From a virus, in the IMG/VR virus record IMGVR_UViG_3300034141_000037, positions 1-38,372 of that record: a stretch of 38,372 nucleotides of DNA; one strand, given 5' to 3'. A program made the position numbers and the translations under genes. The notes under the pieces were generated by a model that was given only the letters and a program-made list of their open reading frames with translations, did no database searches and was not told the DNA's origin. Below are positions 15,525-21,958 of this stretch, piece after piece; position 1 is the first letter of the stretch, and each line of letters begins with the position of its first letter.

Positions 15525-15960
15525 GCGGCTGCTGAAGATCCCGGGCTACATCGGGAACAACATCAAGAACGGCGCTTGGGCGCTGATCGGGTTCCTGGTG
15601 TCGATCCTGGTGCTCTCTCAGGCGTACTCCATCGCTGCACTGATCGAGTCGAACGAGCAGGCGGTGGCGGCGAGGGCCTACCTGGTGGCTCAGGCGGAGC
15701 GCGAGGCGGTGATCCTCAGTGAGGTGAAGCGGGGCACTCAGCGGATCGAGGACTGCACCACAGCGGGTGGGGTGTGCTTCAAGGCGAACGCGCAGCGGAC
15801 GGCGAAGGTGGTCACCGGCATCGGGTCGGGCACCCTGCGGATCAACGTCGCCATCGCATCATGTGAGGCTGACGGGTTCACCAGTCAGGCACCGTTGACC
15901 CGGTGTGCGATCAGTCGCTTGAAGGCGATGGAGCGGCAAGGACCGTCTCCGCGTCGGTGA
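15517..15960 (+). CDS. Single-pass membrane protein
   Basis: 147 residues with one membrane helix (about 19-41, A-W-A-L-I-G-F-L-V-S-I-L-V-L-S) after a basic N-terminus, then an Ala/Glu-rich helix and a region with four Cys that may form disulfides outside the membrane. The GTG start is preceded by GGAGGAGAGG, and it overlaps the previous membrane-protein gene, so the pair is probably co-translated. It is the last rightward gene of the left block, and its 3' end overlaps the convergent gene. Function unknown; a lysis-related role is only positional inference. Confidence 0.65.
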   Translation: MPKRLLKIPGYIGNNIKNGAWALIGFLVSILVLSQAYSIAALIESNEQAVAARAYLVAQAEREAVILSEVKRGTQRIEDCTTAGGVCFKANAQRTAKVVTGIGSGTLRINVAIASCEADGFTSQAPLTRCAISRLKAMERQGPSPRR

Positions 15961-16225
15961 GTGGGAACTCGTCCCGGTAGTCCGCTTTCGGGCCGGGGAT
16001 GAACGTCACCAGGAGCCCGTCACCGGTCTCCTCCATGGACTGGATGCGCGGGTCTCGGATCTGCTCCAGCAGGAGCCTCAGCCAGCCTCCGGTGCGCTTG
16101 CTGAACCGGACGGTCCGGTAGACCCCGAGACCGTCGGGCTCACCGACTTCGGTCCAGGTGGTGCGGGGCTTCAACTCCTGGACCTGCTCGGCTAGGACGA
16201 TTGCAGCGCGGGCGATGCGTGCCAT
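15911..16225 (-). CDS. Hypothetical protein, last gene of the leftward block
   Basis: 104 residues, mixed alpha/beta, no Cys or membrane segment. It starts with a helix (A-R-I-A-R-A-A-I-V-L-A-E-Q-V) and ends with an acidic Pro/Ser tail. The ATG has GAGGAGCCACC directly upstream, with a palindrome 11 bp before the start. Its 3' end overlaps the end of the convergent membrane-protein gene by 50 bp, so no separate terminator divides the two blocks. No family recognised. Confidence 0.7.
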   Translation of the reverse strand: MARIARAAIVLAEQVQELKPRTTWTEVGEPDGLGVYRTVRFSKRTGGWLRLLLEQIRDPRIQSMEETGDGLLVTFIPGPKADYRDEFPLTDAETVLAAPSPSSD

Positions 16226-16236
16226 GGTGGCTCCTC

Positions 16237-16248
16237 ATTAGTACTAAT
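16237..16248. promoter_or_regulatory. 12-bp palindrome ATTAGTACTAAT
   Basis: Eleven bp before the ATG at 16225. The upstream gene's TAG stop (16244-16246) is part of the palindrome itself. Confidence 0.8.
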
Positions 16249-16582
16249 CCAGGTCGATCAGCGGGGGCTGTTCCCACTTGGGTGCATTGTCCCCCAGTCG
16301 GTCGCTCAACTCGTCGGCCAACTGCTTCCACAGCCGCCGCAGTTCCGGTGTCCCGTTCTCGGCCTGGTCGCGGTAGTAGTCCCGCTGGGACTTCAGACTG
16401 GGGTTGCGTGTCCCGAGGTGGGCCTTCACCCGCTCGATGTACTCCAGGTGCTTCATGGTCTCGTCCTCGACCACCTGCTTCTGGACGTGCCTGTCGGTGA
16501 CGTGGCCGCAGGTGCAGCGTGCGTAGTGCCGGGTCGGGGTCATGTTGCTGACCTCGAAGTAGGTGAAGATGTGGTTGCTCAT
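16244..16582 (-). CDS. Hypothetical protein with Cys/His N-terminal motif
   Basis: 112 residues. C-T-C-G-H-V near the N-terminus is a partial zinc-knuckle. The rest is charged and helical (I-E-R-V-K-A-H-L, L-K-S-Q-R-D-Y-Y-R-D, L-R-R-L-W-K-Q-L-A-D-E-L). Two adjacent ATGs are possible; the second is taken because GGAGGA abuts the first. The start overlaps the previous stop (TGATG). The stop codon lies inside the palindrome. Unknown function. Confidence 0.7.
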   Translation of the reverse strand: MSNHIFTYFEVSNMTPTRHYARCTCGHVTDRHVQKQVVEDETMKHLEYIERVKAHLGTRNPSLKSQRDYYRDQAENGTPELRRLWKQLADELSDRLGDNAPKWEQPPLIDLD

Positions 16583-16815
16583 CATTCCTCCAGTGCGCAC
16601 TGCACGGGCATTCCCGGGCAGGTGTCGTCGTCACAGTGGTGGTGCCCGCATACGGTGCACCTGGTGATAGGGCCGTCGCAGACGGTGCAGAGCCTCACAG
16701 TCTCCACCGTAGCGAAGATGGTCACTGCAGGCCCTGCACCTTTGGTGTCTCTGAGGTGCTGCGCTAACTCCTCACGCTCGTGAGCGAAGGCTTTCCACGA
16801 GTCGTCTTCAGTCAT
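16582..16815 (-). CDS. Small zinc-ribbon-like protein
   Basis: 77 residues. The N-terminal half is an acidic helix; the C-terminal half has C-T-V-C and C-T-V-C-G-H-H-H-C followed by D-D-D-T-C-P-G, enough ligands for one or two zinc sites. The start ATG lies inside the 3' end of the HNH gene (8-bp overlap) and the stop overlaps the next start, so it is embedded in a coupled chain. Function not known. Confidence 0.68.
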   Translation of the reverse strand: MTEDDSWKAFAHEREELAQHLRDTKGAGPAVTIFATVETVRLCTVCDGPITRCTVCGHHHCDDDTCPGMPVQCALEE

Positions 16816-17185
16816 TCGACAGATGCTCCACTGCCTGAGCCTTGAAGCGGAAGTAGCCGTCGACCGCGATCCGCAGTGCGTACCGGTTGGGCTCATCCCA
16901 GATCGCGCCCACGTCCCCCCAGGTAATCGGGCCGTGCTTCAGCATGTAGCGGAGCATCTCGTGGACGTTGGTGTGGGCGGTGGGGCAGAGCCAGACACCG
17001 TTCCGTCCCAGCACGCCAGCCTTGGTGTCCTCTCCTCCCATGGCGAGGGGGAGGATGTGGTGCCACTCGTGCTCCAGGACACCGGGGCGGTGGGTGGAGA
17101 CGCAGAAGCAGCGGGCTCCGTGATCGTGGCTGCCCCTGGTAGCGGCGGTCCAGACGACGACCTGCTGGATCGGCGTGATGCTCAT
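16808..17185 (-). CDS. HNH endonuclease
   Basis: 125 residues. The motif runs E-H-E-W-H-H-I-L-P-L-A-M-G-G, then N-G-V-W-L-C-P-T-A-H-T-N-V-H-E, giving the paired His, the Asn/Gly turn and the final His of the beta-beta-alpha metal fold. An upstream C-F-C may help bind zinc. The start overlaps the stop of the Cas4-like gene (ATGA). Free-standing HNH genes in phages are either homing endonucleases or packaging/repair nucleases; tight coupling with a recombination gene leaves both open. Confidence 0.82.
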   Translation of the reverse strand: MSITPIQQVVVWTAATRGSHDHGARCFCVSTHRPGVLEHEWHHILPLAMGGEDTKAGVLGRNGVWLCPTAHTNVHEMLRYMLKHGPITWGDVGAIWDEPNRYALRIAVDGYFRFKAQAVEHLSND

Positions 17186-18132
17186 GCCGTCACCACTCTC
17201 TGCGGGATCTCGGTGATGTCGATGGCCCAGTAGCCGCCACCGTTCCTGGTGTTCTTCCACGTCCACCGCAGTTGGTGCCTGCCGGTGGACCCCTGCACGT
17301 CCTTCAGGAGGACCTTGGCCTCGTCCTTCAGCCGCTTGCCTGCCTTCTCCTGAGCGGCACCGTCGAGGTACATCTCGATCCCGGCCAGGTGCTCCGGCAT
17401 GGTGAGCAGACCCTCCACGTCGGTGTCGAACGCCCGGCAGGTGCGGAAGAACCCGCACGCCTTCGCGCACATCGCCCGGGGTGGCTCCTTGCGGGCCTCC
17501 TCACCGTGGACCCAGGCGTACACCACGTCGTCAATCCACTCCGTCGCGGCCTCCACCCACTCCATGTTGAAGGGCTCCATCTGGAGGTGCGCCCGACGGT
17601 CCACCCCGCCACGGTCGAACCAGACGTTCGCCACCTTGATGTCGGAGAGGGGGCGGTCACCGAACATGCCCTGCTGGTGGGCGGCGAGCGCGTACAGGTG
17701 GCGCTGGAACTGCTTCTGCTGGTCGGGGCCGTCCTTCTCGACGTAGGTGAGACCGAACGCGGTCTTCACGTCGATCACCAGTCCCTTGTCCCGAAGGATC
17801 ACGTCGGGGTGACCGCCGATGGTGAACGTCATCCCCCGGGAGCCGGTGAGCGTGACGGCGACCTCGGCCTGGGTGATGGCGTCCGGCCACAGTGACTCCA
17901 CGATGGCCTTCTCCACGTAGTCACCGATGGCGGTGCCGATGAACGCGGGCAGCATGTCGGTGTCGTCGGGGATCTGCTGCTCCAGCATCCTGCGGGTCCG
18001 TTCGGAGCAGAACCCGAGATCGGACACCCCCACCTGGAAGGCGGAGGACTGGAGGCTGCGGGCGGTGTGATTGGTGAAGTGCTGGACTGCACCGTAGATA
18101 GCGTCAGCCAACTCCTGCTCTGCCGTGTTCAT
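17182..18132 (-). CDS. Cas4/RecB-like PD-(D/E)XK exonuclease
   Basis: 316 residues. The nuclease core is G-H-P-D (D110) followed by L-V-I-D-V-K (D121, K123), preceded by G-T-A-I-G helix residues. One Cys near the N-terminus (C42) plus C222, C226 and C232 (C-x3-C-x5-C) give the four ligands of a Cas4-type iron-sulfur cluster. Such phage enzymes resect DNA ends for recombination, and a Rad52-like annealer and SSB are encoded in the same block. It is coupled by ATGA overlaps to a tiny upstream gene and to the downstream HNH gene. Confidence 0.85.
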   Translation of the reverse strand: MNTAEQELADAIYGAVQHFTNHTARSLQSSAFQVGVSDLGFCSERTRRMLEQQIPDDTDMLPAFIGTAIGDYVEKAIVESLWPDAITQAEVAVTLTGSRGMTFTIGGHPDVILRDKGLVIDVKTAFGLTYVEKDGPDQQKQFQRHLYALAAHQQGMFGDRPLSDIKVANVWFDRGGVDRRAHLQMEPFNMEWVEAATEWIDDVVYAWVHGEEARKEPPRAMCAKACGFFRTCRAFDTDVEGLLTMPEHLAGIEMYLDGAAQEKAGKRLKDEAKVLLKDVQGSTGRHQLRWTWKNTRNGGGYWAIDITEIPQRVVTA

Positions 18133-18185
18133 GCCTCGTCCTTGAAGCCGATCACGTAGAGCGTGATGATGATGATGCTGTTCAT
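18129..18185 (-). CDS. 18-residue hydrophobic peptide gene
   Basis: The peptide begins M-N-S-I-I-I-I-T-L-Y-V-I-G-F and ends K-D-E-A. Its ATG overlaps the stop of the membrane-protein gene before it, and its stop overlaps the ATG of the Cas4-like gene (ATGA on both sides). GGAGAG precedes it by 5 bp. It may be a real micro-membrane protein or only a coupling device that carries ribosomes to the nuclease start. Confidence 0.5.
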   Translation of the reverse strand: MNSIIIITLYVIGFKDEA

Positions 18186-18364
18186 CGCTTCTCTCCTACG
18201 CACTGGAACCAGATGACTCCTCGCACGTACTCTCCACCACGGCTCCGACAGTTCCGCTCCTCAGCAACGAGACTGATGAGAACGGGAAGGAGCACCAGCA
18301 GGATGAGTGCTACGAGAAGGATGGTGGCCGGGTAGTACCTGAGCGCGTACTTCATGCGGTTCAT
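18182..18364 (-). CDS. Small membrane protein, C-x-GG-x-C family
   Basis: 60 residues: one membrane helix (about 14-33, A-T-I-L-L-V-A-L-I-L-L-V-L-L-P-V-L-I) and a tail N-C-R-S-R-G-G-E-Y-V-R ... C-V-G. The tail matches that of the 61-residue membrane protein at 23150, so they look like paralogues. The two Cys could pair or bind metal. The ATG follows GGAGATCGAC, with a palindrome 15 bp upstream. Function unknown. Confidence 0.72.
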   Translation of the reverse strand: MNRMKYALRYYPATILLVALILLVLLPVLISLVAEERNCRSRGGEYVRGVIWFQCVGEKR

Positions 18365-18378
18365 GTCGATCTCCTGTC

Positions 18379-18390
18379 ATTAGTACTGAT
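18379..18390. promoter_or_regulatory. 12-bp palindrome ATTAGTACTGAT
   Basis: Fifteen bp before the ATG at 18364, directly followed on the leftward strand by the GGAG ribosome-binding site. The gap behind it (18391-18560) holds no recognisable gene. Confidence 0.8.
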
Positions 18391-18560
18391 GGGGTGTGCG
18401 CCGGGGAGCAGGTGCACCAAGCCACGGATAGGACCCGCTAGGAACGTGGCTCATGTCTGACGCTGGACCTGCTTGAAGGTCAAGTCCAACGCCGTGGGCG
18501 GTGCACCTTCACGGCGATGATCCAACTGTGCGGGACCGTGTTGACTCCCCGGGCACAGGT

Positions 18561-18941
18561 CTAGGGCTTCTCCGTGGGTGCGGCCTGGGTCAACGCAGCG
18601 CGGATGACGCTCTGCGCCACCGGGTCAAGTCCGGGCAGCCACTCCTTTACCGCTGCCGCGACTCGCGCCGCGCCCCGCTGCTCAGCCTCCGCGACCATCC
18701 GCGCCGCGGCCCCGGCCTGCACCTCCGCGATGTGCCGCTCCCACCTATCGTCCATGCCGTCGTCGTACGGGCCGATTGGGTGGCCGCACTTGCACCACCA
18801 GTCCGTGTAACGGCTGGGCGACCCTGGAGGATCGGCCGCGTTCATCACCGTGTCGTCGTGCGCGAGGCGGGCCTCGTACAGAACCTTCGCAATCCGCTCT
18901 TGCGTCTCCCGCTGCTCGGGGGTCAGGTCCGGGCCGGTCAC
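18561..18941 (-). CDS. Hypothetical protein with single zinc-knuckle-like motif
   Basis: 126 residues. It starts L-T-P-E-Q-R-E-T-Q-E-R-I-A, a common actinobacterial and actinophage N-terminal pattern. The middle has W-W-C-K-C-G-H-P-I-G-P-Y; the C-terminal half is an Ala/Arg-rich helix. The GTG start overlaps the preceding stop (GTGA). About 170 bp without a gene follow its stop. Function unknown. Confidence 0.7.
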   Translation of the reverse strand: MTGPDLTPEQRETQERIAKVLYEARLAHDDTVMNAADPPGSPSRYTDWWCKCGHPIGPYDDGMDDRWERHIAEVQAGAAARMVAEAEQRGAARVAAAVKEWLPGLDPVAQSVIRAALTQAAPTEKP

Positions 18942-19078
18942 CGGTCGGACCCAGGTCGCTCGACCTCGATGTACTCAGGGTTGGGGTCGGCAAGGCTTGC
19001 CCGCAGTCGCCGCCCTGCCTGTGTGAAGCGTGATCCGTAGCGGATGGTCACGTACCAGTCATGTAGCCAGCGGCTCAT
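18938..19078 (-). CDS. Small basic hypothetical protein
   Basis: 46 residues, basic and aromatic (S-R-W-L-H-D-W-Y-V-T-I-R-Y-G-S-R-F) with P-E-Y-I-E-V-E-R-P near the end. It starts in an ATGA overlap with the winged-helix gene and ends in a GTGA overlap with the next gene, so it is evidently translated in the chain. No family recognised. Confidence 0.62.
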   Translation of the reverse strand: MSRWLHDWYVTIRYGSRFTQAGRRLRASLADPNPEYIEVERPGSDR

Positions 19079-19623
19079 GTTTCGGCTCCTTCGGTTGTGT
19101 CCCCGACGGTGCTCCGGTTCACGGACTGGAGGTAGCCGAGGGCCAACTTCATGCCCTCGATCTTGCCGCCCAGTCGGATGTAGTCGCGGCTGTACACCGG
19201 GCTGCCGGTCTGCACCTCCTTCAGGTGGCCGATGGCCCTGGTGTACCGCTCCTCCAGATCGGCCAGCCGGTCGACCTTCGGAGTCGCACGCTTGCCGCCG
19301 TGGGGGCGGGTCTCCCTGTTGTTCACATGCTCCGGGAGGACGTACGGGTGGGCTCTGCCCCGACGCTCGACCAGGCAGGCGATCTTGCCGGTCTTGTGGA
19401 GGACGGAGAGGGCACCGGACACCTTGCCGTGGTGCTCCCCTGTGTCGGCCTCGATCTCCCACGATGCTCGACCGTGCACCCCGGCCATCGCTAGGGCGTC
19501 CAGGCACATGCGCTGCAGCCGTGAGGTGGTGCCGTCGCTGTCGGAGGTACGGGCTCGCTCCTCGCTGGTGTCGACACCGGAGTGGCCGGAGGTCCCGGCG
19601 TAGGGAGTGATGGGGTTGCTCAT
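19075..19623 (-). CDS. Winged-helix-like DNA-binding protein
   Basis: 182 residues. The central part (about 38-98) reads as a winged helix: M-C-L-D-A-L-A-M-A-G, S-W-E-I-E-A-D-T-G, G-K-V-S-G-A-L-S-V-L-H-K-T-G-K-I, then R-A-H-P-Y-V-L. The C-terminus (about 115-175) is a charged helix that could dimerise. The N-terminus is low-complexity Ser/Thr. It may be a regulator of phage genes or a replication accessory; the target is unknown. The ATG has GGAGAGCAACC and a palindrome 16 bp upstream. Confidence 0.66.
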   Translation of the reverse strand: MSNPITPYAGTSGHSGVDTSEERARTSDSDGTTSRLQRMCLDALAMAGVHGRASWEIEADTGEHHGKVSGALSVLHKTGKIACLVERRGRAHPYVLPEHVNNRETRPHGGKRATPKVDRLADLEERYTRAIGHLKEVQTGSPVYSRDYIRLGGKIEGMKLALGYLQSVNRSTVGDTTEGAET

Positions 19624-19638
19624 GGTTGCTCTCCTGTC

Positions 19639-19650
19639 ATCAGTACTAAT
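19639..19650. promoter_or_regulatory. 12-bp palindrome ATCAGTACTAAT
   Basis: Sixteen bp before the ATG at 19623; the TAG stop of the next upstream gene (19646-19648) falls within it. Confidence 0.8.
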
Positions 19651-19777
19651 GGTCGGACTGGATCAGCCAGCCGATCTTGCCGCAGCGTTCGCACACCCGA
19701 AACGTGATGTGCCTGGAGGAGTGCCCGGGAGGGGGCACCCAGAGATGCCCCCTCCGCTTGCACTTCTTGTCACTCAT
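19646..19777 (-). CDS. 43-residue zinc-ribbon-like protein
   Basis: A short basic protein with K-C-K-R-R-G-H-L-W near the start and V-C-E-R-C-G-K-I near the end, a compact Cys/His set like the small zinc proteins common in actinophages. It begins 3 bp after the stop of the secreted-protein gene and ends inside the palindrome, so its reading frame exactly fills the gap. That fit is the main support. Confidence 0.65.
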   Translation of the reverse strand: MSDKKCKRRGHLWVPPPGHSSRHITFRVCERCGKIGWLIQSDH

Positions 19778-19780
19778 GGC

Positions 19781-20383
19781 TCACTTGCGGAACGAGTAGC
19801 AAGTGTGCGCGGCCCGCACTCCCAGCAACTTGCCAGACATCGTGGCGAAGCGGTCGGGGATGAAGTGGGACCAGTGCTCCTGCACCGTCACCTTCCAGCG
19901 TGAGGAGGTGCAGTCCCGGTAGAAGAACCGGGGGACATGCGACAGGCCCTTGATCATGCTGCCCTTCGTGTCGTGCTGGCAGCCGATCCGCCACGGGGGT
20001 GAGGACCAGTTGCGCCCGGTCACCGGCGACCAGATGTAGAGCCGGTACGTCGACCCCTCGTACGGGTCGAGGGCGTTGCACAGTTGGGTCTTCTGTCGGA
20101 GCACGTCGGTCGTGACGAGCAGGGAGGCGGTCTTCGCCCAGTGGGTCATCGGCGGTCTGCCGTCGCGCCACTTCATGCGGTAGAGGATGTCGGCCTCATG
20201 CTTGACCTTGTTCTTCACGATCACGTAGTCGCTGGACGAGATCAACTTCGAGTGCGGGCCTCCGGCCTTCATCGCCACGGTGCTGCTGGGTGTGGATGCG
20301 AAGGACCGTGGGCTGAGTGCCAGCCCGGTGAGGCACATGGTGATGGCTGTTGCCACCGCCACCGCCAGTCTTGCTTTGTTCAT
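19781..20383 (-). CDS. Secreted protein with signal peptide
   Basis: 200 residues. The N-terminus K-A-R-L-A-V-A-V-A-T-A-I-T-M-C-L-T-G-L-A-L with a cleavage-type S-F-A-S around residues 27-30 is a Sec signal peptide. The mature part is basic with four Cys, probably two disulfides, and aromatic strands. An export signal in a phage DNA-metabolism operon is unusual; exported phage proteins often modify the host envelope or block superinfection, but nothing here identifies the function. Good ribosome-binding site GGGAGCAACC. Confidence 0.72.
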   Translation of the reverse strand: MNKARLAVAVATAITMCLTGLALSPRSFASTPSSTVAMKAGGPHSKLISSSDYVIVKNKVKHEADILYRMKWRDGRPPMTHWAKTASLLVTTDVLRQKTQLCNALDPYEGSTYRLYIWSPVTGRNWSSPPWRIGCQHDTKGSMIKGLSHVPRFFYRDCTSSRWKVTVQEHWSHFIPDRFATMSGKLLGVRAAHTCYSFRK

Positions 20384-20413
20384 GGTTGCTCCCAGTGTTG
20401 GTGTTGCCGGTGC

Positions 20414-20833
20414 CTAGCCGCGTGTGCGGTAGACCTTTCTCCATGCTGAGCAAGACGTGACCCGCTTCTCGTCCACGTACTCACACAACTTGAAGCCTCT
20501 GATGTGCAGAGCGAACTGCCTGCCCTGCAGTACGCCCGGACCGTCGGCGCAGCCGTTGCGGTCGGGGATCTTCTCGGTGGTCGTGATGCCGCGTGTCCTC
20601 CACCAGAAGTTGGCGATGGCGTAGACGGCATGGGAGTCGCACTCCCGGTCCCAGACCACCACCTCACGGTAGTCCTGAATCTTGCCCGGTCGGGCGTTGT
20701 AGGCCCCTCGGACAGCCCCCAGGTCGTAGCCCTGCCGGACGGTGTAGATGTACGGCGCTGCGGCCTCCGCTGGCGTGACGGTGAGGACGGTCGCCGCCAG
20801 GGCCAGCACCCAGGCGGCAACCAGTGCTCTCAC
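20414..20833 (-). CDS. Second secreted protein with signal peptide
   Basis: 139 residues. The signal peptide R-A-L-V-A-A-W-V-L-A-L-A-A-T-V ends at a likely A-E-A-A site near residue 25. The mature part has several Cys (E-C-D-S-H, C-A-D-G, L-C-E-Y, S-C-S-A-W-R-K-V-Y) and Y-N-A-R-P-G. The GTG start overlaps the stop of the Rad52-like gene (GTGA), so it is co-translated with it. It shares export and a Cys-aromatic-basic C-terminus with the neighbour at 19781, but clear homology between them is not evident. Confidence 0.7.
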   Translation of the reverse strand: MRALVAAWVLALAATVLTVTPAEAAAPYIYTVRQGYDLGAVRGAYNARPGKIQDYREVVVWDRECDSHAVYAIANFWWRTRGITTTEKIPDRNGCADGPGVLQGRQFALHIRGFKLCEYVDEKRVTSCSAWRKVYRTRG

Positions 20834-21414
20834 GACTCCACCGGAGTTGCCCCCAGGACCGCCTTGAGCCGCTCCTCCTGCTCGGGGGTGAGGTCCGGCC
20901 CCGGGTCCTCCACAGGAGCGTCGTCGTACATGGCGATCCCAGGCCCACCCTTGACCACATCGGTGGTGGTCCCGTCGTCGTAGAGGGAGAGGCCGAACTG
21001 GGTGCCCCAGTTGATGGCGCACCGCTTCAGCGCGTCGGATGCTGCGGTCTTGAGGGCGTTGTCGTGGTGGTCGCCCAGCATGGACGCCGGGCCGGACGCT
21101 GAGCCGACAGCACCCTCGGACTGGGTGGAGATGACCTGCCCGTCCTTGTCGCGGACGGTGAGCCGGACGGTGGCCTTGTAGCCGACCTCCACCATGGGGG
21201 TCTTGGTGCTGGACTCGTACTCCCGGGTGAACAGGTACTCCGACTCCAGCGTCTCGGAGTCCCAGTTCCCGAACCCGAAGATCCGGATGAGGTGGGCCTT
21301 CACGTCCCACGCTGCGAGGTAGGACAACTGCTTCCCGCCCTGGCTGCGGTGGACGACTCGCGCTCCACGTAGGGGGTTCATCAGGTAGGCCCGCTGTTCG
21401 GGGGTGAGTGGCAT
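20830..21414 (-). CDS. Rad52/Sak-like single-strand annealing protein
   Basis: 194 residues. The core V-V-H-R-S-Q-G-G-K-Q-L-S-Y-L-A-A-W-D-V-K-A-H-L-I-R, F-G-F-G-N-W, V-G-Y-K-A-T-V-R-L, E-G-A-V-G-S-A-S-G, then D-N-A-L-K-T-A-A-S-D-A-L-K-R-C-A-I-N-W-G-T-Q-F-G-L-S-L-Y is the Rad52-type annealing fold. It promotes annealing of complementary single strands after end resection, presumably with the Cas4-like nuclease and SSB. The disordered C-terminus has L-T-P-E-Q-E-E-R. The inner ATG is chosen over an upstream in-frame codon because GGAGAAGTC and a palindrome lie directly before it. Confidence 0.85.
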   Translation of the reverse strand: MPLTPEQRAYLMNPLRGARVVHRSQGGKQLSYLAAWDVKAHLIRIFGFGNWDSETLESEYLFTREYESSTKTPMVEVGYKATVRLTVRDKDGQVISTQSEGAVGSASGPASMLGDHHDNALKTAASDALKRCAINWGTQFGLSLYDDGTTTDVVKGGPGIAMYDDAPVEDPGPDLTPEQEERLKAVLGATPVES

Positions 21415-21427
21415 GACTTCTCCTGTC

Positions 21428-21439
21428 ATCAGTACTAAT
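21428..21439. promoter_or_regulatory. 12-bp palindrome ATCAGTACTAAT
   Basis: Fourteen bp before the Rad52-like start and 52 bp before the divergent gene at 21492, so it could control both directions. Confidence 0.8.
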
Positions 21440-21447
21440 GGAATAAC

Positions 21448-21489
21448 GGCTAGTTTACTCCTATGTGGGAGCAAAGGCTAGTCTGTTCT
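21448..21489 (+). repeat. Divergent control region with GGCTAGT direct repeats
   Basis: GGCTAGTTTACT and GGCTAGTCTGTTCT occur about 28 bp apart between the Rad52-like gene and the rightward gene at 21492, with CTCC...GGAG between them. Binding site for a regulator is an inference. Confidence 0.35.
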
Positions 21490-21491
21490 GC

Positions 21492-21773
21492 ATGAGCATC
21501 CTCAGCCTGGACGACGCCCCAACCGACCCCATCGCCCGCCTGGTCTGGCTCGGCGGGGTCAAGGAACAGGTGGCCAAGGAGTTGGACGACGCCTTCGCCG
21601 CCGCCTACTTCGACGCACGGCTCAAGCGCCAGATGGAGCAGGCCGTGAGGCAAGGACCGTTCGCCATGAAGCGAGCCCTCGCCTACAGCCGGAGGGAGAA
21701 CGAGCGGAGGGGGCGTCCAATCCGTTGGGGGGACAGACTGGACGCCACCTCCTCTGCGTACTACCGGGACTGA
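21492..21773 (+). CDS. Lone rightward gene in the leftward block, unknown
   Basis: 93 residues, charged and helical: P-I-A-R-L-V-W-L-G-G-V-K-E, then F-A-A-A-Y-F-D-A-R-L-K-R-Q, S-R-R-E-N-E-R-R-G-R-P-I-R-W-G-D. The frame is well formed and fills the space between divergent and convergent neighbours. No Shine-Dalgarno sequence is present; the ATG may be at or near the 5' end of its mRNA (leaderless). Opposite orientation suggests separate timing, perhaps a regulator. An in-frame GTG upstream would add 9 residues. Confidence 0.65.
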   Translation: MSILSLDDAPTDPIARLVWLGGVKEQVAKELDDAFAAAYFDARLKRQMEQAVRQGPFAMKRALAYSRRENERRGRPIRWGDRLDATSSAYYRD

Positions 21774-21777
21774 GGCG

Positions 21778-21827
21778 ACCAGCGAAGTCGTACAGGTACA
21801 CGGCGTCAGCCCCGTGCCATCGCTGGT
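21778..21827. terminator. Nested inverted repeat between convergent genes
   Basis: ACCAGCGA (21778) pairs with TCGCTGGT (21820), and inside it CACGG pairs with CCGTG. It lies exactly between the rightward gene ending at 21773 and the leftward gene ending at 21854, so a bidirectional terminator is plausible; no T-run is present. Confidence 0.45.
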
Positions 21828-21853
21828 TCTTACCTGGCTGTCCGGCCTCACTC

Positions 21854-21958
21854 TCAGACTCGCTCCACCAGGTGGCTGAGCCACCCGCGTCGAGCGAGCC
21901 AGTCCCACGCTGCCCGACGCGGACCCCACAAGGGCCGGTTGCAGTCCGGGCAGGTCAC
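21854..21958 (-). CDS. 34-residue CxxC peptide
   Basis: It starts M-T-C-P-D-C-N-R-P-L-W-G, then a Trp/Arg-rich helix. The GTG overlaps the DUF932 stop (GTGA), as is usual for real gene pairs in this block. Only one CxxC is present, so metal binding would need a dimer. No good ribosome-binding site; translation would rely on coupling. Confidence 0.45.
   Translation of the reverse strand: MTCPDCNRPLWGPRRAAWDWLARRGWLSHLVERV

Noticed and set aside
15135-15960. Calling the two membrane proteins holins
   Set aside because: Each has one membrane helix and lies after the tail genes, but no endolysin is adjacent and no holin family is recognised; left as unknown membrane proteins.
18391-18560. Possible tRNA or small RNA in the 170-bp gap
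   Set aside because: GGTGCACC repeats and an imperfect hairpin are present, but no T-loop-like GTTCRA sequence or cloverleaf could be found on either strand.
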